DNA of 64,000 bases from Prorocentrum cordatum (GCA_963575745.1 CAUYUJ010020252.1:83501-147500); one strand, 5' to 3'. Numbered from the stretch's first letter, positions 40,518 through 50,740 are shown. Numbers and translations: made by a program. Notes: a model not told the origin generated them from the letters alone.

Positions 40518-41349
40518 GCACTGCGTGACCCTCTCCGTCGACCTCGCAGCGGTGGCGGCAGCTCCGCCCTCGCTGCCGCCGAGCGGCCCTGCCGAGCTCG
40601 CGGCCACGCCGCTGGCCGCCGCGCCGCTGCTGAGCTCCGGGCCCTGCCGCCTGGGGGGCCCAGAGCTGCCGGAGCAGCTGTCTGCGCTCCCTGGCCGGCC
40701 CGCCCTGCTCGACGGGGAGTTCCTGCTGCCGCGCAGCGGGCGGCAGAGCATCGAGATCACCGGCCTCGGCGAGGGCCCCTGGGTCGTGCGCGCGGAGGCC
40801 TCCTCGTCCGACGCGGAGGTGGGCGTGAGCGCGGCCGGCGCCCCGGCCGCGCCGCGGGGCAGGAGGACGGAGGACGCCGTGCTGATCGTCGCCGGGGCAC
40901 CTCTGCAGGTCACCGTGGAGGCCTCGCGTCTGCCCACCTCCACCGCGTGCCCCTCGCTGCGCCTCCACCTCGTCGTCGTCGCCGCCGCCGACGTGCCGCC
41001 CTGCCCCGGCGCGGGCGGCGCAGCGGGGCTCGACGTCGGCAGGCAGCTCGAGGAGTCCCTGCGCCCGCAGCGGGTGGACGCCGCCCGCCTGCAGACCTTC
41101 TCGCTCCCGCTCGCGGGCGCCGGCGTCGGCACCACGGTCATGTTCAGCGTGCGCTCCGCCACCGCAGAGCTGCGCCTCGAGCTCGGCGTGCAGCCGCCCT
41201 GGCTGCCCCTGGAGGTGCTCGTCGAGGACGCGGAGGGGGCGCCGGGCGGCCTGTGGGCGCGCGCGCGGCCGAGCGGGGGGCGGCTGGCGCTGCTGGCGCC
41301 GAGCCTGCCGAAGGGCTTGTACCGGCTGCACGTGCGCTCGTGGAGCAGG
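40518..41349 (+). CDS. Host protein exon, unknown large protein
   Basis: A long pyrimidine tract (about 40425-40512) ends in CCGGCAG, a textbook 3' splice site. From 40519 the frame encodes about 277 residues, starting HCVTLSVDLAAVAAAPPSLP. It is very GC-rich at third positions, with alternating hydrophobic residues and a G-x-Y-x-L-x-V end (LPKGLYRLHVRSWSR). It ends at a codon boundary before GTGTGG at 41350. No Cys/His catalytic signature, transmembrane helix or signal peptide was seen. Beta-sandwich domains such as PPC or calpain C2-like folds share the G-x-Y style, but that is only a resemblance. The next exon continues in phase. Confidence 0.65.
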
Positions 41350-41729
41350 GTGTGGAACAGGCAGGTCAGCCACAGCCGTAGCTGTCTCGGTACGCCCGTG
41401 CTGAGGCGCAGCACATGCCGTGTTCAAAAAGAATGTCCGTGTAATTGCGCCGCGTGTTGGCTCCACGTGTTGGCCCACTTTTGTTGGCGAACGTACCGCG
41501 CCAAGCGTACGGTTTCAATCCACGTGTTGAGCCCCCCGTGTCAACAGCCTGCGGGTTGCGTGTGGCGTATCGGGGCGGCTACTGCCACATCGGGTGAGCT
41601 GCGGTCCTCACCCCCCCGGGGGGACCCACCGGCTTCGACACCCCTCTCCAGGGATCGTCGAGATTGCGGGTCCGCCCACGGGGTAAGGAACGCACCTCCT
41701 CCGGTTGTGGCCGGTCGGACAGGGCGCAG
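41350..41729 (+). other. Putative intron between the two main host exons
   Basis: Starts GTGTGG and ends ...CAGGGCGCAG. 380 bases, less biased in composition than the exons. Removing it joins HVRSWSR to GFTLAQRCALV in phase 0. Confidence 0.6.
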
Positions 41730-43470
41730 GGCTTCACGCTGGCGCAGCGCTGTGCGCTCGTCACCGGCGCGGCGGCGCTGCTGGAGCCGTCCGGGCGCGA
41801 CGCGTCGAACTTCAGGCAGGAGATGCTGAACCTCGCAGAGCTGCTGGCCGTCTCGCCCCTGCCCGCGATGCTGGTCCCGTCCTGGCTCCAGCCTGAGGAC
41901 AGCCTGCTGGTCTCGCAGATGTACGCCGTGCCCCCTGGCGGCGGCGACACCATCCTGAAGGTGGACGGGCCCCGCACGTTACGGCTGGTGGCCGAGCCGG
42001 CGGACCTCCTCGCGCCCAGGCTGAGCCTAGAGGTGCGGCGGGATGGCCCAGATGGCGAGGTGGTTGCTTACCCCGCGGCGCTGATGCAGGGCACACAGGT
42101 CGCCCTGAGTCGCTCCGGCACCTACCTGCTGCGGCTGGTCCCCGGCGGCGAGCCCGCGTGCCCCGAATGCGTCCACGGGTCCCTGCCGTTTTACATCACC
42201 GTCGGCCTCTCGGCCGCGGTGGCCGCCCGCGCGGTGGACGGGGACTGCCCCGCCGAGGCACCCCTCGCAGAGGTGCGCGGGCTCGGGGTGCCGCCCCCGA
42301 GCCTCGCGGGCGCGCGCAGCTGGCGTCAGGTGAAGCGTTTCCGCGCTCGCGGGCTGCCGGGCCCCGTGCTCATCGACATGAGCGTGCCGCGGCCTTCGGT
42401 GGTCCTCATCGGCAGCTGGTCCGACTTCGCCTCCCGGCACGTGCGCGTGGGCTTCAAGACCGAGGAAGGCGTCTGGGTGGGCGAGCAGCGGATGGGCACG
42501 AGCGCCCTGGAGATCGAGCTGCCCCCTGGGCACTACACCCTCCAGGTCGACGAGCCCGGCCACTCCTGGCGGGACGGGGGCTGCATGGATTTCGGGATCG
42601 TCGTCAGCCAGGCCGCCCTGCGCCCCGCCGTGTCCGAGACCTTCTCGCCGCAGCCCCACGCCGGGGCCCTGGCCGTCGCCGGGCAGAGCCTGGCGGGCGC
42701 CGCCTGGTCCCTGAGCCTGGGGGCGCGCTGCGACGCGCCCGGCGCCTCGCCGCTGCCGCTGGACGCGCTGGCGGCGTCTGGCGGCTCGGGCGGCCTGGGC
42801 GGGCCGATGGGGCCGGACGGCCGCCTGCTGCTGCGGCACCGCGTGATGCTGACGAACATACACGACGGCCGCAAGAAGGTGTTCCTCCGCCCGCGGGGCG
42901 GGTCCCTCCTCCGCTTCGCCGTCGTGTCGGGCGACGCCAGCCAGGTGGAGGTCGCCCTCGAGGACGGCGCACACCGCCCGCTGGCGCCCAGCACCGTGCG
43001 CAGCCACGGCGCCGCTGGCTGGTCCGCGGCCTACGAGCTCCGCCCCGAGGACGCCGGCGGCATCTGGCTGTCGTTCCACCGCGAGCACCAGGACGCGCAC
43101 GCGTCTGGCTGCGCCGCCTTCGAGCTGCTGCTGCAGGCGGCCCCGGCCGAGGACGTCGCGGCGATGTCAGGCTGCTCCGGCCAGACCACCACCCTGCAGG
43201 AGCTGGCACGGCTCGCCGCGGCCGAGGGGTCAGCGGAGGGCGCGGTGCGGCTGCATCCAGAAGGGATCGAGGTTGCCACCTTCGACGTCGACGTGGACGA
43301 GGCCTCGATCGTGGAGGTAGAGGTGCGGTTCAACCTCCTGCTGTCCGACGTGCAGGTCTGGATGAACGATGGTGGGGTGGTCCCCGAGGAGGAGGCGAAC
43401 TCCGAGATGAGCGCTGCCGGCGCCGCGGCCGAGCCGCTGAACGCGCGCGTGGCGCTGGTGCTGCGGCTTC
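41730..43470 (+). CDS. Host protein exon, unknown large protein (continued)
   Basis: About 580 residues in one frame from GFTLAQRCALV to ARVALVLRLQ. It contains repeated motifs of the type SGTYLLRLVPGG and PPGHYTLQVDEPG, plus LPFYITVGLSAAVAARAV and GPVLIDMSVPRPSVVLIG. Parts of these recur in exon candidates at 14952 and 63269, so the protein is probably built of repeated domains. No enzyme motif was recognised. Third-position GC is very high, unlike LINE-1. The 3' end is set where the sequence becomes Pro-rich before a TCC tract; a GC donor after CTTCAG (about 43472) is possible. LINE-3 lies in the following intron. Confidence 0.65.
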
Positions 43471-43576
43471 AGGCCCCCCCGCCCCCACCCGCACCCGCGA
43501 GTTCTTGCGCCGCGCCGCGCATCCCTCCCTCCCTCTGGACTTCTCCTGTGCCCTCCTCCGCCCTTTTCCTCCGCCG

Positions 43577-43770
43577 TACTCCTCCTCCTCCGCCTCCTCC
43601 TCCTCCTCCTTCTCCTCCTCCTCCTCCTCCTCTACACTCATTTTCCTCATCTTCCACTCCATCCTCCCTCTTCCTCCTCCTCCTCCTCCTCCTCCTCCTC
43701 CTCCTCCCTCCTCCTCCTCCTCCTCCTCCTCCTCCTCCTCCTCCTCCTCCTCCTCCTCCTCCTCCTCCCC
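43577..43770. repeat. TCC microsatellite
   Basis: TCC/CTC runs with a short interruption at 43630-43670. It is directly upstream of LINE-3. Confidence 0.95.
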
Positions 43771-43832
43771 CCCTGGCGACTGCGTCGTCTTGGCATCTCC
43801 ACCCTCACCACCAAGGAGGACATGAGCACGCC

Positions 43833-45722
43833 TTCGGGTCCTCCACCCTTCCCGCCCTGCGCCAGACGGTCATGGCGGCCGTGCGCCCAGAGGAGCAGGA
43901 GTATTTCCACCAGCGCCACGAGCTCAGCACCTTCTGCGTGGGGGGGGCCGACGGCGACCAGGACATGCGCAACCGATGCGGAGCCTTCATGGGCGACACC
44001 CCCGCGGCGCTCTTCTTCGCCAGGACCTTCCGTGTACCTATTACCGACTGGCTACAGCGACTACGAGGAGCGGCCTGGGCTACGTACGAAATGCTTGACC
44101 AACCGACCTCCTACCGCGAGTGGAAGACTCAACCACTTCTACCTCCGACGCCCCGAACCGACATCGACACCACGATTTGGCCGAGTGAGATGATCTGTAC
44201 AGCGTGGTGCCCGCTCCTGGAGGTTGCCGTCCCGCTCGGGACGCGGATCTACGCAGACGACACCAACCACACTAGCGTCGTCACCTCTGCCAGGAACGCG
44301 GGCTTTGTCTCCAGACACTCGCATTGCGAGTTTCGACGTGCGCTGGGGCCCTACGGCTACACGCACAACCCGACCAAGAGCTCGGTATCGCCTTGTTTCG
44401 TGGGCTGTGGCGCCCAGCACGAGACGAGGAAGCTCTTCAGCGGTGCCGAGAACATCGCGGGGGTCGCGCAGTACGACAACATCGCGCTGGGCATCCAGAC
44501 CTCTATCACGGGGAGCGCGCAGGCTGAGCTTCGGCGACGCCTGCAAGCTGCCCGCAGGGGATATTACAGCATGGGCCGCTTCTGGGCGCGCAACCGCATC
44601 TGGCGCCTGACCAGGATCGTGTTCGGGTCTGTCGTGCAGGAGGCCGCGTTGAGCGGGCTCAACGTCCTGGCCCTGAGCGTGTCGCAGCAGATGCAGATTG
44701 ACAAGGTGCTCTCCAGTCTTGGACGTCGCCTCCTGAAGGGGGCCGCCTGCCAGAAGATCCCGCTCCTCGACGACGCGGGCGTTCAGAAGGTCGACGACAA
44801 CGGCAAGCTGCTCGTCCGCTACAAGGCGATGTCCGACGTTGCGGTGCTGAAGCGGCTTGGAATGGCCCCCACGACTACGGAACTACGAGTTCGCCGACTA
44901 CGTCAATACCAGCGATGGCTTCGGGCCCCTGATCGACACCCGCAAGAGCTCGCGGTGATGTTCGGCGAGCTTCCGCTGGAGCCGACGGCGACGCTCGATG
45001 ACGAGGGCTCGGTGGCCACGGACGCTAACCCGCACGCGCTGCGGTTCGTTGAAGACGTGGAGACGCTGCTGACGGCCGCGGGCGACGACGAGCTGCGCGA
45101 GGACCTGCAGACGGCGAAGGGCTCGCTCAATGTCGTGGCGCTGTTCTTCAATGACGACCTGCGGGAGCGCTACCTCGTGCACGACCCTGGGATGCTGAGG
45201 GCGCAGGCGCGCACGGTGGCGATCCCGCCGCCTGGCTGGCAGCCACCGTTGGCGACGGGGGAGGCCCCTCCGCCGCCGCCAGCCATATGGCGCTGCGAGC
45301 TGCTCGGCGCCGGGGGCGCCATGCGCGGGCGCGAGTTCAGCACGAGACGGGCGCTGCTCGCCCATCAGAAGTTCCAGAAAAACTCTGGCCACGGATGTCG
45401 GTCCATCATTCATTCCCTCATCATTACCAACCAATGTGTATACTGTTCTAGCACCTTCAGGACAAGACGGATTGCACAAGAGCACGCCGTGACCGCATGC
45501 ATGACTCGTCGATGCCCTGCCCAGCGGCCCCCCTTCTACCACGAGGTGGTCATGTCTCCATCTCTGATGTGTCCCTTGGCTTCGATAACAAGGTCTGCGT
45601 TGTACCCTGGCTCGCAGTCCCTGGAGCTAGCATGTCCGATTGGGGGGCCCTTCGAGACCCTAGCAGATCTGCAGGCACATCTGCTCGAGCAGCATGCGAA
45701 CGCCCCGAGCGCCCCTCGGGCC
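43833..45722 (+). CDS. LINE-3 reverse transcriptase, 5'-truncated
   Basis: The frame is open from within the host exon but becomes reverse transcriptase-like only from about 43833. The first recognisable piece, HAFGSSTLPALRQTV, corresponds to the region just after LINE-1 motif A; the motif A Asp itself is absent. The motif B equivalent is GGADGDQ...GAFMGD, and the catalytic box is YADD at 44250-44261. A thumb-like region and zinc-finger-like Cys/His clusters (about 45295-45690) follow. Third-position GC is high. The copy lacks the endonuclease and the N-terminal reverse transcriptase and so cannot act alone. The same frame stays open to 47054 but below 45722 the conserved protein is in the +1 frame. 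Confidence 0.8.
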
Positions 45723-46656
45723 GCGCGGTGGGCTCCTGTGGGCGGCGGCGACGCCCATGGCCTTCCGTCTCAGCTCGCAGGCACTGGAGCGGGCCAAGGG
45801 CCGATCTCGATCCCACAGCCGCCGAGCCGCGCCTGGGCGAGATGGCCGAGATGGCTCCGAGAGTGCCAGCCGCGGGGCCCACGTGCGCCGTCGCGGAGGC
45901 GGAGGGCGCAGCAGCGAGCGCGGTGCCGCGGCCGCGCGGCCAGCCGCCGACGCAGTGCTCATGCCCGTGGATGCCGCAGCGCGGGGTGCTCGCGCTCGCG
46001 GCGATCGCCGCACGGCGCAAGCCGACATCGGCCAGACCTACGGGGCCCCGAAGGACGCGCTGGACAAGCTACCGACCATGGAGATGCAGCTGGCGCTCAA
46101 GATCACCCCAGTGATCGCGAAGGCGGTCTTGGGCAACAGCTTCAACATTCGCCAGCTCATGTCGACGAACTACCACACGCTGCTCATGGACGACGACGCC
46201 GAGTTGGTGAAGGCGCCCTTCACAGCGGGCAAGGCCTACGCGCTGGAGGCGCAGAAGCTACGCGACCTGCACCACGCCGACTCCACGCAGCACAAGACCC
46301 CCGAGGCGATCATGGGCCCCGCATGCGTTCAGGTGTTCCTCGAGGCCGCTCGCGCGCTGAAAAGCGCGGGCGACCAGGTGGGCATGCGCAACAAGGAGGC
46401 CTGGGAGACGATCTATACTCGGATCGACCCGATGACTATCCCCGAGCTGACGTCCCTGGTGCGCGGCTTCCGCGTGTCGCAATGCTACAAGGAGGGCAGG
46501 GCCAAGATAGTGATGTGCATCAGCGACCCCAACATCGAGCAGCGCTTCCTGAAGTGCGCGGAGCAGCTGGGAGCGGAGTACAAGCCTGGCGTGGGCCCCC
46601 GCGGGCATCAGGAGCGTGCACTGCAGATGGCGCTCGACCAGTTCGCAGACATCTGA
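45694..46656 (+). CDS. LINE-3 ORF-C, unknown conserved domain
   Basis: The ATG at 45694 lies inside the last zinc-finger codons, +1 to the reverse transcriptase. It encodes 320 residues: an Arg/Ala-rich N-terminus, then MEMQLALKITPVIAKAVLGN, a central IMGPACVQVFLEAARAL and a C-terminus with GVGPRG followed by HQERALQMALDQF. These match the order of motifs in the ORF-C of LINE-1 and LINE-2. Here the whole domain is in one frame with no shift, which defines its true extent. Function unknown; it may be a nucleic-acid-binding accessory or gag-like protein, but no CCHC motif is present. Confidence 0.7.
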   Translation: MRTPRAPLGPRGGLLWAAATPMAFRLSSQALERAKGRSRSHSRRAAPGRDGRDGSESASRGAHVRRRGGGGRSSERGAAAARPAADAVLMPVDAAARGARARGDRRTAQADIGQTYGAPKDALDKLPTMEMQLALKITPVIAKAVLGNSFNIRQLMSTNYHTLLMDDDAELVKAPFTAGKAYALEAQKLRDLHHADSTQHKTPEAIMGPACVQVFLEAARALKSAGDQVGMRNKEAWETIYTRIDPMTIPELTSLVRGFRVSQCYKEGRAKIVMCISDPNIEQRFLKCAEQLGAEYKPGVGPRGHQERALQMALDQFADI

Positions 46657-46952
46657 CAGAGCTTCCTGGAGATGCGACTGAGGACGTGGCAGGCCCTAGA
46701 GGATGGGAAGCTGGTGATGGTGCTCCGCGTCCGCTGAGCTCGCGGGCGGCCGCGGTGGCCACAGTGCGTAGCAGTGTGGCCGCGGGGAGCGCGGCTGAGC
46801 TCAAGGCGGAGACCGCCAGACATCGGCGCGGTCCGTCGAGGACTGCAGTGCAGGATCTTCCCCCCTCGCCCGCCCTGACCCCTCCCACCCGTTCGTCTAC
46901 TGCTCCTCCCCGCCCTCAGCCAGTTAGTAGTAGTAGTGCACAGGTTCAGGTG

Positions 46953-47054
46953 ATGTCGAAACGTAGCAATAGAATAGCAGCAGACGTAGAGCAATTCGCA
47001 AAACTCAGTCGAACTGAACGTTTAAAAATCCTCGAGTCTCACCGTAAATGGTAG
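46953..47054 (+). CDS. LINE-3 short third ORF
   Basis: 34 codons (33 residues plus the stop) from the ATG at 46953: MSKRSNRIAADVEQFAKLSR and a basic end, then a stop at 47054. It is -1 to ORF-C, like the last ORFs of LINE-1 and LINE-2. The sequence is less GC-rich than upstream, as expected near a 3' end. It may be longer upstream, since the frame is open. Confidence 0.35.
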   Translation: MSKRSNRIAADVEQFAKLSRTERLKILESHRKW

Positions 47055-47224
47055 AGCGAAGACAATTCGGGGCTCCCAGGGAGGACACGCCGTGTTTTCC
47101 TATGCCTGTGCGCGCACTGCAGGTCGTACATATCGATGCGTTATGATGTGTAGTTGGGGTTGCGTGATCTTCGACCCGAGGCCCGATGCAGCGACCGACC
47201 GACCGACCTCCTCCCCCCTCCTCC

Positions 47225-47246
47225 TCCGTAGCCATTTTAGCTCAAG
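47225..47246 (+). ncRNA. Dinoflagellate spliced-leader sequence (relict or SL RNA-like)
   Basis: The 22 bases match the known dinoflagellate spliced leader exactly except for A in place of G at position 15. The sequence that follows begins GT and can fold a short hairpin (GGAGGC/GCCTCC at about 47260-47277), which would suit a spliced-leader RNA of 55 to 60 bases. Alternatively it marks a spliced mRNA that was reverse transcribed and inserted. No promoter or Sm site was recognised, so the choice is open. Confidence 0.7.
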
Positions 47247-47439
47247 GTGCTTGCTTCGAGGAGGCCCCACGCCTCCGTGCCTGCAAGTTGTCCGCGGCCA
47301 GGCCACCGCTGAGAGTCGTGCGCTGGGCGGTTAATGCCCGTTGTGTGAGCTCCTGTCGGAGCAGTCCGGGCAGATGCCAGGCCCAGGCAGGGGCCGTCAG
47401 CGGTGGACCAGCAAGACGTGCGCCCATGAACGAAAGCAT
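47247..47439. other. Unassigned sequence after the spliced leader
   Basis: No convincing coding sequence follows. If the leader is a retroposed relict, the cDNA behind it has decayed or is non-coding. Confidence 0.35.
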
Positions 47440-47830
47440 ACCTTTTCATCCGAACCTGTTTCATCCGGACGAGTTCATCTCAGACGAGTTTCTCCGGACG
47501 AGTTCGTCCAGACAACTTCTTATGGACGAGTTTACCCGAAGACGAGTTCATCGGAGTTTTTTCATCCGCGCATGTTGTTTCGGACAATTTCTCCTGGACA
47601 AATTCTTCTAGGCAGTTTCTTCCGGGAGATTCCGCTCGGCCCAGATACGGAGAGCAGTTGAGCGACCTCGACCGACGATATGTTCGTCTGAGACGAGTTC
47701 GTCCGGACAAGTTTTATCTGGGGTCACTTCATTCGAGATGTTTTCATTTGAAACGATTTCATCCGGGCGAGTTCATCCGAGAAGAATTCATCCAAATGAG
47801 TTCATTTGGGCGATTTGATCCGAAGACGGT
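47440..47830 (+). repeat. Degenerate GACGAGTTCATCC-type minisatellite
   Basis: Words like CGAGTTCATCCG and GACGAGTTCGTCC recur roughly every 12 to 20 bases. Confidence 0.75.
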
Positions 47831-47839
47831 TTTATCCAT

Positions 47840-48120
47840 GGGAGGCCCTCTTGGGCAGTCTTGGGGCCGTCTTGGATGCCTCTTAGGCCATCGTTGAGTC
47901 CTCTTGGGCCTTCTTGAGCTGGCGGCAGCCCGAAAAGGCGAGAATTCAAAAATTGCTCAGTCAGAAACCTGAGGGGAATCAATGCGTTTGGCTTCTTCGG
48001 AACCTTCCTTATAGCCGTTTGGGACCCTCTTGGAGGCATCTTGGGCCGTCTTGAACCAATCTTCGGCCGCCTTGGGGCCATCTTAGGCCGTCTTCGAGGC
48101 ATCGTGGGCCATTTGAGTGT
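47840..48120 (+). repeat. Degenerate CTTGGGCCGTCTTGG-type short repeat
   Basis: Irregular repeats of TCTTGGGCC and GCCGTCTTGG. Confidence 0.6.
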
Positions 48121-48217
48121 CATTGGTTGCTTGCACGGGCCGTCTTAGCAACTCGGGACGCAAATCCATCGTTGTTAACGAGGTATCGTGGCTCGGGAGG
48201 CCTCCCTCCAGACCCAT

Positions 48218-48365
48218 ATTTTTGGACTCCCAGATCCCAATCTACTTCAAGCGCCTTCCTACCTCAAGAATCGGCACGCTGTTGCTGTGTTTTGTTATTC
48301 TCTGGGGGGGCCTGGACCGAATCAACTTAATCCGCCTTCTTACTTCATGTTTTTACCTACTTCTT
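48218..48365 (+). repeat. Dispersed repeat, also at 58905-59060
   Basis: TTTGGACTCCCAGATCCCAA and CTTCAAGCGCCTTCCTAC are shared with 58905-59060 with small changes. Element type unknown. Confidence 0.6.
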
Positions 48366-48908
48366 CCAACCGACGTGTATCCTTACCCCTTATTGTCCCT
48401 GCATACCCATATCCATATCCTTGCATCCTAGCCTCATGTCCCTGCCCCTGTCCCTATCCCCGTCCCGACCCCCCCATCGTGACGCACCATCGTGGCCCCC
48501 ATCCTGGCTGTAAAGCTGTTTGTGGTCTTCTTGCGCGAGGGGTGCCGTTGTTTTGTGGGGATCAACAGATCGAGGCGGCGGCGCTGCTATCGCGAGTAGC
48601 ACATGCAGCACGCAATAGGTCAACGATCACATAGTTCCACAGTGGTGTGGCACCTCGGGCGCGCTGGTGCAGCGATGCGCACAGACGCCGACAGGGAATG
48701 CGAGGGGGAGTGGGGAGATGAGGACGGGCAGCACCACGGCTCCTCGCCACAGCGTGCGGACGATGCCCTGACGGGTGAGCGAGGAAGGACGGGGGGAACC
48801 ACAAGAGGAAGCGCTCACGGCTCCTCGGTACAGCTTGTGGTTGATGCCCCGGCAGTGGAGCGAGGAAGGACGGGGGAGGCCGGAAGATCGAAGAAAAAAA
48901 ACGGCATA
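48366..48908. other. Unassigned sequence
   Basis: Two imperfect copies of a segment with GTGAGCGAGGAAGGACGGGG or GGAGCGAGGAAGGACGGGG lie at 48720-48880. No gene. Confidence 0.35.
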
Positions 48909-49087
48909 CAGTCGGGGCCCTGGAGAAGGAACCCTTTTTTTGTTGGGGAGGGGCTCGGTGTTCTTTGATTGTTTCACAGCTTGCCTTTGGCTTTTCCTCA
49001 GGTTTTCGATGTGGAATCGAAGTTCAACTTCTGGAAAATAGGGGCCTCGTTCCTTATTTAGGGTTCCTTAGGTCAGCGCCCCGACTG
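48909..49087 (+). mobile_element. Family B (mariner-like) short element, complete copy
   Basis: Flanked by TA at 48907-48908 and 49088-49089. Ends CAGTCGGGGCCCTGGAGAAG and GTCAGCGCCCCGACTG, inverted copies. Tc1/mariner/pogo elements insert at TA and often begin CAGT. No transposase is present. Confidence 0.8.
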
Positions 49088-49272
49088 TAAACATAAATGT
49101 TCGGCGCTCCGCGCGAATTTCTCGGATATCTGCGCTGGGACCCCCTGGCGGCGCCTCCGGCGCCGCCCCCGGCGCACTCCGCGCGCCAGGGAGGGGGGCC
49201 CAGCGCGGATCCAAGAAATCCGCGCGGAGCGCCAATGATTCATGTGCATGCCGTTTTTGTCCCTTCTGTTCC
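49088..49272. mobile_element. Foldback element, family D copy 3
   Basis: Arms TTCGGCGCTCCGCGCG and its inverted relative CGCGCGGAGCGCCAA, with a GGCGCC-rich centre. It directly abuts the family B copy. Confidence 0.65.
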
Positions 49273-49731
49273 TCAGCACAGAGAGTTGGTGAGACTACGC
49301 CGGGCTCTGGAGCCTTCGGCACCACAATCTCGCGTGGATCTCCTGCGCCGCGCCTCGTCTCTTCTCGGTGGGCCGCCCCGTCCGTCCTGCCATTCGTTTC
49401 CCGGTGCCCCCCGTGTAGCTCCTGTCGCCGGCGCAGCCCTTCTGCCTCGCCGCCGACGGAAAAACATACATTTTTTCGTGGCTGGCCCGGGGCCTCCCGA
49501 GGCCCCCCCTGACTCCAGATCCGCCCTACTTTGGCTTTTTTCCCAACTTAAAATTGCGTCGGAAATCCACTTATAAGAAGCCGAAAAAGTAGGGCGGAAA
49601 TTTCTGCACCCAACACAAAAGAGGGCGAACATCCACAGAAGCAGGGCGGAAACAGCAACAGAAAATTAGGGCCGAAATCGGCATCAGCGGGGCTTGAAAA
49701 GCAAGGCGGAAATTCCGAGCCCTACTTACGA
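49273..49731 (+). other. Unassigned; one coding-like frame
   Basis: After CTCAGCACAG (about 49275-49284) one frame reads ELVRLRRALEPSAPQSRVDL. There is no homology. From 49500 the sequence has repeated GGGCGGAAAT words. Confidence 0.25.
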
Positions 49732-49901
49732 TCGGGTGTTGCCAGAAGTGCCCCTGGCCCAAGGTGTCCCCAGGATTCTCGGGGTGGCCCAGACGGCCTC
49801 CAGGGCGCCGCTCACGAGGCCCAGGGGGCCCCAGGGGCTCCAAACTGGAGCGGAAAGCTGGGGGCACCCTGGGTCAGGGGCACTTCTAGCAACACCCGAC
49901 A
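49732..49901 (-). mobile_element. Inverted-repeat element, family G copy 2
   Basis: Ends TCGGGTGTTGCCAGAAGTGC and its inverted partner. Internally it is the reverse complement of copy 3 (51042-51214), to which it is very similar. Confidence 0.8.
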
Positions 49902-50345
49902 CGAACTTCCCCAGAGTAGGGCGGATCCGGAGTCAGGGCCGGCCTGGACGAGCTGGCCGGCATCAATCTCGTTCAGGGGGCGGAGAGCGGCGCAGAAGCA
50001 GGCTGTTCCGCCCCCGGGGGCGCCCCGTCGCCGCGGCGTCGCTCGGACGCATGTGTTTCTTTTATCCTCGACGAGGACGATCGAGGAGACCTCGAATCAT
50101 CAAGGGAAGAAACACACGCACGAATTCGCGCTCCCACCCCAGAAGTGGGTGGACGCCCTGGGGTCTCGGGGTTCGGTTTCTTCTGGGAGGTTCCTTGTGG
50201 TCGAGATCCTGCTGTAGGGCCCTCTTGGGGACTATCTGGGGCCGTCTGGGGCGGGGTGGCCTGCGGCCGTCCTGGGGCCTTCTCGGGCCGTCATGGGGAC
50301 TCTCTTGAAGGCCTTATTGGCCGTCTTGGGGCGGTCTTGAACATT
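49902..50345. other. Unassigned sequence
   Basis: Ends in CTTGGGG-type short repeats (50220-50345). No gene. Confidence 0.35.
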
Positions 50346-50740
50346 GGGAGCCCGTTGGGCCGCATCTTCGGCGGCGAACGAGCGCGGGCCCGTGGGCTTA
50401 AGTCGGGCCTGTCCCTTTACAGGGGGGATCTTCAAAAATAGTCGAAGAACAGTCCGGGGACAATCTTTTGACTGCTTTCGGGCATCTTTTGAGTATTGTT
50501 TGACTACTTTTATTTCTCGTCCACAACCCCCCCTAGTAGGGGGACATGCCCGACCTCACCGTGGGCTCGCGCGCGCGCGCGTCCGCGTCGCCCAGGCCGG
50601 ACACCACGCCGTCCGCGTGCGCCACCGGCCCGCGCTGCCGGCGGCCAAGCTCGCCGCCGCGGGCCCGCTCGCCGCCACCTGCTTCCCGCTGCGGCTCTCC
50701 GCGCGGCGGGCGCCATGGGCCGGCGCCACCACGGCGGGGG
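50346..50740 (+). CDS. Host gene exon candidate interrupted by a family A element
   Basis: Without the family A insert (50398-50558) and one copy of its 8-base duplication, the frame reads ERARARGLARARVRVAQAGH and goes on HAVRVRHRPALPA, ending near LAATCFPLRLSARRA. The V-x-V-x-x-A-G-x-x-x-V-R-V pattern fits the beta-strand style of the main host exons. Exon borders are not certain. Reading through the insert would break the protein, so it must be removed by splicing if the gene is active. Confidence 0.35.
50398..50558 (+). mobile_element. Family A element, complete, 8-base target duplication
   Basis: Ends TTAAGTCGGGCCTGTCCCTT and AGGGGGACATGCCCGACCTCA. CCGTGGGC is at 50390-50397 and 50559-50566. 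161 bases. Confidence 0.9.

Noticed and set aside
50560-50740. Family A copy A7 as simple intergenic insertion
   Set aside because: Kept instead as an exon insertion because removal of the element with one duplication gives a continuous coding-like frame; the intergenic reading cannot be excluded.
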